From the NCBI GenBank assembly GCA_033977485.1, contig CM066982.1, forward strand, positions 14,437,218 through 14,501,217: DNA of 64,000 nucleotides. The letters are read 5' to 3'. Origin of the DNA: Hydrangea macrophylla (lineage: Eukaryota; Streptophyta; Magnoliopsida; Cornales; Hydrangeaceae). Position numbers and translations under genes: made by a program. This document shows positions 56,659-64,000 of this stretch, piece by piece. Numbering within the stretch: position 1 is the stretch's first letter; every line of letters starts with the position of its first letter. Under the pieces are notes generated by a model. The model did no database searches. It saw only the letters and a program-made list of their open reading frames with translations, and had not been told where the DNA came from.

Positions 56659-57418
56659 ATATATATATATTTATATTATATATCCATTTGTTTAAAACGT
56701 GTGAGTATTTGTTGAAATCAACACCGATGGTTAAAAATGTACTTCTCATCCTTTAGTTATCTTTTTTTCTATGTGAATAATGCTAGGAATATATCTGTTT
56801 TGAAATACAGATATAGATCCAAGTCAAATAATAATGTAACGGTGATACAACGTCATCCGTGTCAATATGCAATGACCTAACAATCAGTGTTTTTTTTAAT
56901 GTGATTCTAGGTTAACAAATCGTCCTATAAATATATGTAAGTTATGATTCTAAATGCTGCTGGCCATGGGTTTTCTTTTTAACGTTTGGTCTCTCAAACC
57001 CATGTCTTTTGCAATGACTCATGTTGGGAAGTTGCAGTGGTGGCCCAGATAAATTGGGGCCCAAAACAATGGGGAGTCAAAGGCACTGCCCTCGAAAAAA
57101 AATAAAAAGTTTGTTTACATTTATTTGTCGGTATATTTACATGTTATAGCTTGATTTGTGAGTTTATTTTGGCTATTTTTTAGAATTTGAACGTTTCAGA
57201 TGTGTTCACATTATCTTTTACTTGATAATAAAAGTCCCTGAGTATAATTTATAAAGTTTGGGTAATGTAAAATAATTTTGTGGATTTTATTACAATGGGT
57301 ACATACATTACATGCGTTTATTATTTAAAAAAATATTTGCAAACTTCGATCATAACAATTGAATCAACATATTACCAAACCAAATCAAACTAAACCTTGT
57401 GTTCCAATCAATTGGAGT
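56659..57418. other. AT-rich intergenic, no gene seen
   Basis: A TA run at about 56659-56680 and unremarkable sequence with no recognisable domain. Confidence 0.45.
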
Positions 57419-57601
57419 TGAGTAAAAATTTGGGCTCAAACACTCCACAAACAAATTACGCTAACACCAGTGAGAGACTGTCATGTGGCAGAGTTGTCTG
57501 CCACACAGGGCATAAAACTGTATCAACTCTGCCACATGACAGTCTCCCATTAGTATTAGTGTAATTTGTTTGTAGAGTATTTGTGCCCAAATCTTTACTC
57601 A
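57419..57601. mobile_element. 183-bp foldback MITE, TGAGTAAA ends
   Basis: Ends TGAGTAAAAATTTGGGCTCA and GTGCCCAAATCTTTACTCA pair, then ACAAATTAC(G/A)CTAA and AGACTGTCATGTGGCAGAGT on the left against their complements on the right. The terminal word is shared with the MITE at 53480. TSD uncertain. Confidence 0.75.
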
Positions 57602-58504
57602 TTGAGGTTTAAGTTGGGCTTTGAATATATATATATATATATATATATTTAAATAGGTGGTTGGACTTTGAAGTTAAATAGAATTGGACTTTTTTTCAAA
57701 AATCTACAAACACTATGTAGTATATGTTATAACCAGTTCACAATTTGTGGAATGACAATTGAAAAATACTATTATTCCTCTATTGTGCAACGACAGAGTA
57801 ATTAGGGTTTCATGAGAAACAGTTCACAGTGTGTGCAATTAGTAACCTTAATTTTGCCACTGTTGAGGAAAAACAATCCTTAGCCATCTCTAACCCTAAC
57901 TCAATATTTTTAGAGAGCATTTTTGCTCACCCTGCATTGGCCAATGGGATGCTTGGGTGAGCATTGGTGAACCATTTTTTGGGTGAGCAAAAGTATTTTC
58001 ATATTTTTACTCAAATTTGAGCAAAAATTAGAGTAAAAGTGCTATTTGATATGAGGGATCAAACTTAAAATTTTATTTTATTTTTTGTAAGATGATTACA
58101 TGCACTCATTTAAGAAAAAAATTTGATTAAAAGCATCTCCAAACTCTTACTCAAACTCACATCAAACCAACATGGGTAAAAACCTTAAGAGAAACAATCG
58201 TTACACAAACCCATATCAAAAATTGAGTTTGTGAATAGTGTTCTTTCAATTTGGGTTTAAGTTTTGAGTCAAAAACAATTTAATATAGGTTTGAATTCAG
58301 GATTGGAGAAGGTTTTTAAGGATTAATAATAAATAAATAAAAATCCAACTGTTGAATGTCTATACTTGGAGTGCTCTTCATTTTCCACTGTACGTTGACA
58401 CGAGTAGTAGCTGGAGAAGAATGAAATTGAAAAATGATGCTTCAGTGTTGTTCTTTTGTGATCTTTGATTATTGGTGTTTGTATCAAAAGTCTTGAAACA
58501 ATCT
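57602..58504. other. AT-rich intergenic, no gene seen
   Basis: TA microsatellite (about 57625-57648) and sequence with diverged similarity to 45425-45720. Motif GAGCA(A/T)TTTTGCTCACC-like repeats near 57915-57990. Confidence 0.4.
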
Positions 58505-59683
58505 GAATCAACAATCCTAGTCATCAAAGCAAAAAGTTCATCCAAAAACTCAAAAAGGGGTTCAATAAGCAAATTCATTTCCTAGACATGTTAACTTATA
58601 AGCAAGCATTGTGAACTTGAATCTACCCATTGCAAAAGAAAGACAAACAAAACATTCAAAATACCATAAACAAAAGAAACAAACACCAAAATTCAAACTT
58701 AATCCTAGTCACCATGAGTAGCAATCCTGTTGAGCCACAACTTCCTTTGATTCCTTGAGCAACTTGATACTCTTCGTCAGCTTCAAATGCATTCCAGCAA
58801 CAGACGGTGATTCCTCTAACATCTTCTCTATCCCGCCAACATTAGGTCCCATTAACTCATTCACAAGACTTTTGACACTGAAAACGAAATGCAGTGCCAT
58901 AGAGTCCACCAACCTCCTCAAAACAACCTTCCAATAAGCAGTCATTCTCATTTTCATATCAAAGGCTTGTTGAATCACCACTTGATGGCTTCTCAGGTGA
59001 CCAACTTCAATTTCTCATCCGTCAATACGAGTGCCTCGAATGGTCCTCCATAATTTCCATGAATTCCTTTTGCTTCTCCATTAGCTTTTACTCCACACGG
59101 TCATATACTCCGGACTACATGTATAATCAGTAAGTTTTTCCATTTCAACAATTTCCATCACCCTATCAATGCCCTTTCCCTTCATTTTCGCAATTAAATT
59201 GTTGATAGCTCTCCTTGTAGAGTATTGAAGTTGTGGGTAATTTTTGGAATGACACATTAAAACAGAATTCACTACAAATTCTATGTAGTTCCATAATTTC
59301 TCCACAAATTCAACTGGGGTGGCTGATATTGCATTAACTTTTCTGTGCAATAAAGTGAGGAAGGCTGTTTTAGGGAGGAAGTTGGGCAATTCAATGCCTT
59401 GGGATTCCTCCAAAACCCGAAAATCCTCCATTAAAAAGTTCTTCACAGCCAACTCATTTCCATTGCCCTTTGACTGAAGTTGTTCAGAGTACTTATTGAG
59501 CAACTCCGCCAAACGGGCAGTGCAGTGCATTTCTTTCTCATCCGGGTACTCATCAAACTCTCCCCGAAGAAGGATCTTCCTCAACGATTCCTTAGCCGAA
59601 CCAAGTCCCCATGAAAGCCGTTATAGCTTCAATAATGGAGTTCAAATTCCTAGGCATTTTGGAAAGTTCTGCCATGTTGTTAT
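58505..59683 (-). pseudogene. DRP4-like paralog, 3' half, split by copia E
   Basis: On the minus strand 59584-59081 and 58981-58709 encode the stalk and effector regions, closely matching residues about 384-547 and 587-657 of the gene at 53768. Shared blocks include GEFDEYPD, LPNFLPKTAFLT and PVEFVEKLW. Small deletions break the frame near 59600, at 59080-58985 and near 58730. The TAG of the intact copy is absent here: this copy reads VAGMHLKLTKSIKLLKESKE. Similarity extends into the 3' flank (58580-58705 with 53400-53660), showing a segmental duplication. The GTPase half is displaced beyond 64000 by the copia inserted at 59684, or lost. Confidence 0.88.
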
Positions 59684-61181
59684 TGTTGGGTTTGTGCCCT
59701 CAAATCATTACTTTATGTATGAGACATTGACTTTTTAATATATGGATATCAGCTTTACATTTCATTATGTATGTTTCTTTCATGAGATGATTGTTTATCC
59801 TTAAGTATCATAGTAAGTAATTCGTGTATGTATGAGATACATACAAGTGAGATACGAATTACTATTTTTTGTTACTTAGAATGTGTCACAGTGGATGATG
59901 AAACTGGATATCTCATCAGGTTTACACTGTAGCATGATTAACTACCATTGGATGGAGTGATTAATCTCAATCACTAGAGTTTAACTCTTAGTTAACATGC
60001 TAGTGCTTATAGTGCATTGACGGACCTGAGCTTTCCTATTGACACTCAAGGCTGTCAATCAGTCGATAGGAACTCATAACTTGTATAAGGTACGTGTTCT
60101 TAATCTTGAGACGTTTATGAACACAGACTGTGGATATGACTGCTTTGATTTACCAATCAGTGAGGTCTATAGAAGATCAACACCTGGGTATCTTGGGTAT
60201 GTCATATCCAAAGGGTTGTGAACATAAATTGTCAAGACAGAATCTACCCTCTGTTTCAGAGTAAGCATTCCCTTGAGAATGTCACCAAGTCGATTACTGA
60301 GTACTGCAGTCTTGTTGATAAGAGTTATCAACATGTTTGGTAATCATGAGAGGTGAATGGGACTCAAGGAATACAAGAAGTAATCATGATTCAGGTTGAC
60401 AGTAACAGTTATCCGACTACCTGAATATGATTACGAATGCTAACGGTAGAGGGACATTAGTACACCATACAAGTCTAGTTATCGCTTCGGATATGTTCTT
60501 TTGCGTTGGAGTTCAGTTATCGTTTTATAGTGGAGTAAACGTTAACTGATCAGTCGATTAATTTGCTGATCAAAGAGTTTGGTCATGGGAATTAATCAAC
60601 TGATCTGAGCCAACAATAAAGAGCCTAGGAGGTCCCACTCTTAGCTCCACCAGGATACTTGGAAAGACACTTGAGGAAGCTGTCAAGACAAGTTCGATCG
60701 ATTGAAGTATGTTCGATCGATTGAAGTCATGGTAGGTTCGATCGATCGAGAATGGTTCGATCGATCGAAGGTTCGATCGATCGAAGTCACTTCGATCGGT
60801 CGAAGTCTAGGTCGGTTCTGGGAATCTATAAATAGGGCAGCTGCGTTCTGGAAAAAAAGTTCGTCGTTTTGAACGTCAGAAGCTGCAGAAACTGTTTTAG
60901 AGTCCCAAACCTTCTCCTTCCTCTCCATTAGGGTTCCCACCAACCCTAGTCCTTCCTGCGAGCATCCATAGGAGTCATAAGAGTGAAGGCCATCTAGTGG
61001 AGGCTGCTGGAAGTTGAAGATTTCAGAATTGGGTTCAAGACACTAAGGTATAAATTCTTGTCTCCTCTTGTACGAATCTATGGAATTGACGAGTAGTAGA
61101 TCCTGGGCCACCATTAAGTTTTATAACTTGATTTTTCCGCTGCGTGTTTAAAACTTTTAACTTAAACCGGTTTTTCCATCA
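59684..61181 (+). mobile_element. 5' LTR of copia E
   Basis: 1498 bp, TGTTGGGTTTGTGCC to TTTTTCCATCA, the complete LTR of the family. The palindrome cluster lies at 60692-60807, between the GTTATCGCTTCGGATATG block and a TATA-like CTATAAATAGGG (about 60826-60837), so it would be in the promoter-proximal U3 region. Confidence 0.9.
60692..60807. repeat. TCGATCGATCGA palindrome cluster, E 5' LTR
   Basis: Six copies of TTCGATCGATCGAA-like motif in 116 bp, ending about 20 bp before the TATA-like box. Confidence 0.9.
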
Positions 61182-61183
61182 AT

Positions 61184-61196
61184 TGGTATCAGAGCC
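61184..61196 (+). other. Primer-binding site of copia E
   Basis: TGGTATCAGAGCC, identical to that of D. Confidence 0.9.
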
Positions 61197-62886
61197 ACGC
61201 TCGTTTGGATCTATAGATGCGTTTTGGAACACTATATTGATTTGCATGTTGATTTTAGAACTGTTTTTGAAACGGCATTGTCACAGATCTATTTCTGCAG
61301 TGTTATCGCAGCAGAGTACAAATCTGTGAATGCATGGGATGCAAGGCCGGTTCGATCGATCGAACATGTTTCGATCGATCGAACATCCTCTGTACTCGAG
61401 CGATCGAACAAGTTTCGAGCGATCGAACATTGATATGTTCGATCGATCGAATGACATTCGATCGATCGAGACAGATTCTTTGTCAGGTTCTCTGTTTCAC
61501 AGTTTTAAAGTGTTTTGAAATGAAAAGCTTTAATTTTAAAGTATTATGTTATTTTTTAAAATCATTCTGTGAAATAGAAAGTTCAAGCGATTGAACAGAG
61601 TTCAATCGATCGAAGGTTCGAGCGATCGAACGGTCTTCGATCGATCGAACTGTGACAGAGAAGTAAGATGTTGTTTTAAGTTCTAATTCAGTATGTAAAG
61701 AGTTTATATACTGTGTGAATCAATTAAGTATTCCAATAGTTACATATATTTGTTATGTATGTGTAGATGCGTGTACGACTAACCCTTTTGCAGCTAGTTT
61801 AGTCACTATCTCCCATGGCACCAAGACTTTTAAATTTTGTATTTAAACTGCTCGAGATTGGTGCATGTTGTAATTTAAGTTTGGTTTGGTTTTAAGGCAT
61901 ATGTAAAGGGCGCTGCGACTTCAATCCTACGAAAAGGAAAGTCGCACCGGTTTCCCTAGCCTTTTATTTTGTTGTTGCTATTTCTATTTCTAGATAAATT
62001 GTAAGCTTCGAAAGAAGCATAGGACAAATGTAATAGAATTAGAAAATCCATGAAGATGGAGCAAGGAGCCATTGTCCATGAAGATGGAGCTGGAGGCGAT
62101 CAAACCAAAAAGGAGGTTCTATGGAGATAGAGCCATGGGAGATAGAGGCATCGTTTGGATGTCTTTATTTTCTATTTTAGTTTTTGTTTTATGTGCTTGG
62201 TTGTGATTGGCATTTAATTATATTGTTACTACTTGCATGCACGTAAAACAAGTTTTCTAAAATAAAATTCAAAAACCATTTCAACACATTAGTAAACATT
62301 GGATGTTTATGGGTAATGTGTGGAAATATTTTTTCAAAAGCAAAATCCTTATTTACTAAATCTAGTGGGAGAGGGTCTTATTAATAAACACCCACGATCT
62401 TCCATTAACGGTTCACTGTAAGATGAGTGGTGCATTCTGTGTCACCTCGCCAGGGGTGATCATTCCATACGGAGGGTGCATTACTCATTGGTTACTAGAT
62501 GTGAACTTCCTTTGGTAGGATCAATCAGACGTGTTAGAGGGTGACCACCACACAGAGGCGCTACTTGAGACGGTTGTGATTGGATCCTAGTTAATGGTAC
62601 ACACTAGCTAAGCTATGGATAAGGGATCCTACACGGGGCATTATTCAGAAACTTAGAGATCAAAAAGGTTCGGGAGTCATAACTTGTTTTGCAAGAGTTG
62701 CATAGCGGACAAGTCTTGATTAATCGAAAAATCAAAAATTGACCACCACACGGAGGCTTTATTCTTTTGTTTCGATATTCCGGCGACTTTGTTTTAAAAT
62801 AAGAGTTTTAAGGATTCTTTTATTTCAAAATGTCAAATTCTGATATCCATATTTATTTTGTCTTTTGATTTTTACAGTAAATCATA
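61197..62886 (+). mobile_element. Long leader of copia E with palindromes
   Basis: Non-coding, 1.69 kb, collinear with D's leader. Palindromes lie at 61350-61470 (about six or seven copies against three in D) and 61601-61650 (three, as in D). Confidence 0.75.
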
Positions 62887-64000
62887 ATGTCAGGATCTGC
62901 ATTTAGTCCACTTGCCACCATACTCACTCAAAACAAGTTAACTGGAAACAACTACACTGAATGGAAACGTAACCTTGACATCGTGTTAACTGCGGAGGAT
63001 CACATATATGTCCTCACCACCCCAAGCCCTGAAGAACCCGCGGCAAATGCTTCGGCAGCTGCCAGACGCGAGTTCGACAAATGAAAGAAGTCGAATGGAA
63101 TGGCTCGTTGCTATATTCTGGCCTCAATGGCTGGTGTGTTGCAACACCAATTCCAATCGAATGATTCTGCCAGTGACATTATCACATCCCTGAAAAAGAT
63201 GTTTGGGGAGCATGGCAGGCCTGCCAGGCAGGTAGCCATGCAAAAGATAATGAGTGCAAAGATGTCGGAAGGGACTCCAGTCAAGGAACATGTTTTAAAA
63301 ATGATTGGTTATTTAAACGAGCTGGAGACCCTAGGTGCCAACATCGATGCACAGACCCAAGTTGATATGATCCTTAATTCGCTGTCGCCTTCATTCGCTC
63401 AATTTAAACTTAACTATAATATGAATCAAATGAATTTTTCAATGAGCGAATTGATGAGTTCTCTTTTGGCAGCGGAAGGGGTGATCAAACCTGGGGTCAA
63501 TGTTTTGAACGTTGAGAAAAGCGCTTCCTCCTCCCGATCTGTGCCGAAAGGAAAGAAAGGGAAGAAGAAAGCTAGCACTGGTGGTTCAAGTGTTGGACCA
63601 GTCCCTAAGATTGCAAAATCTAAGGGAAAAGGTAAGGGCAAAGGGAAGGTGGGTGGCCAAGGCAAAGGAAAGTGTTTCCAATGCGGTGAGAAGGGCCACT
63701 GGAAGAGGAACTGTCCAGAATTCTTAGCTACAAGAGTTCAAGGTATGATTGAATCACATGTGATTGAATCACATGTGATTGAAGTAAGTTTTATAACGGA
63801 TACTTCAAACACTTGGTGCATTGATTCTGGTGCGACTAACCATATCTGTAATTCATTGCAGGGGTTCAGATCAACCAGGAGGTGCAGTGATGGGGAAATC
63901 GTACTAACTCTAGGTTCTAGTGCAACCGTTTCTGCGGTTGCTGTAGGAGTCGTAGTTTTAGAATTTCTAGACAATAAAATTTTGATTTTATCAGATGTAC
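62887..64000 (+). pseudogene. Copia E gag-protease, one nonsense codon
   Basis: ATG 62887 opens the same gag as D (MSGSAFSPLATILTQNKL). TGA at 63082 replaces the Trp codon of D (DKWKKS reads DK-stop-KKS). After it the frame is open to the window end: gag core, Lys/Gly-rich linker, CCHC knuckle CFQCGEKGHWKRNC (intact, no stop before it) and protease WCIDSGATNHIC. A 15-bp tandem repeat duplicates SHVIE near 63750-63782. Pol downstream is not visible. A single G-to-A change is the only visible lesion. Confidence 0.9.

Larger units (their letters stand above)
59684..64000 (+). mobile_element. Ty1/copia element E (D family), runs off window
   Basis: Complete 5' LTR, PBS, leader, gag and the start of pol, collinear with D. 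Inserted into the DRP4 paralog, where GCCATGTTGTTA(C/T) is interrupted; the 5 bp before it are GTTAT. The right end and partner duplication lie outside. Confidence 0.9.

Overview
The window reads as repeat-dense nuclear DNA of a flowering plant, probably a eudicot. The evidence is a GTPase gene of the plant DRP4 (dynamin-related) type, plant-type Ty3/gypsy and Ty1/copia retrotransposons with recognisable primer-binding sites and polypurine tracts, a TRIM, several MITEs, CACTA and Helitron termini, and many GA/TA microsatellites. No tRNA, rRNA, CRISPR array or bacterial-style operon was seen. The only cellular gene found is the DRP4-like locus near 53.8-55.7 kb and its broken paralog near 58.5-59.7 kb.

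Layout. 1-690: a Helitron 3' end, microsatellites and one CACTA terminus. 732-15211: a decayed Athila-like Ty3/gypsy element (here 'A'). It has a 5' LTR with a 311-bp internal tandem duplication, a PBS, a broken gag and half a protease, but no reverse transcriptase, RNase H or integrase. It is split by two very long solo LTRs (5332-8574 with TSD CACGC; 10753-13755 with TSD GGTTG) and ends in a truncated 3' LTR. 15212-19522: unrecognised sequence, a Mutator-like MITE with an 11-bp TSD, and a 106-nt near-perfect palindrome.

19523-44528: one copia element ('B', TSD AAAAC) inflated to 25 kb by nested insertions. A TRIM-derived piece lies right after its PBS and an LTR-like insertion ('F') lies in its gag. 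A Del/Tekay-like gypsy element ('C', 22824-39794, TSD ATTAG) sits in its protease/pre-integrase region. A solo Athila-family LTR (40581-41953, TSD ATGCT) sits in its integrase. C itself holds an inverted related LTR fragment, a copia element ('D', 25160-33309) and a 301-bp TRIM (34157-34457).

44529-53131: AT-rich intergenic DNA with a 1.12-kb tandem duplication, MITEs, a roughly 333-bp-unit tandem array and a second Helitron 3' end. 53480-59683: the DRP4-like gene on the minus strand, which carries an in-frame TAG 30 codons before the apparent original stop, and its paralog on the same strand. The paralog is cut by a second copy of the D family ('E', 59684 to beyond the window end), whose gag-protease has a single stop in the visible part.

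The most unusual pattern is that LTRs or leaders of at least five different retroelement families each carry clusters of a short self-complementary, CpG-containing motif: CAATCGATTG in F, TCGATCGATCGA in D/E, GGATCGATCC in C, and CGCGCGAGCG-type in A-family LTRs and in the unrelated 3.0-kb solo LTR. A second is a 16-codon micro-ORF with a strong start context, kept open in all four LTR units of the Athila-like family. Everything here is by-eye reading; no alignment or database search was run.
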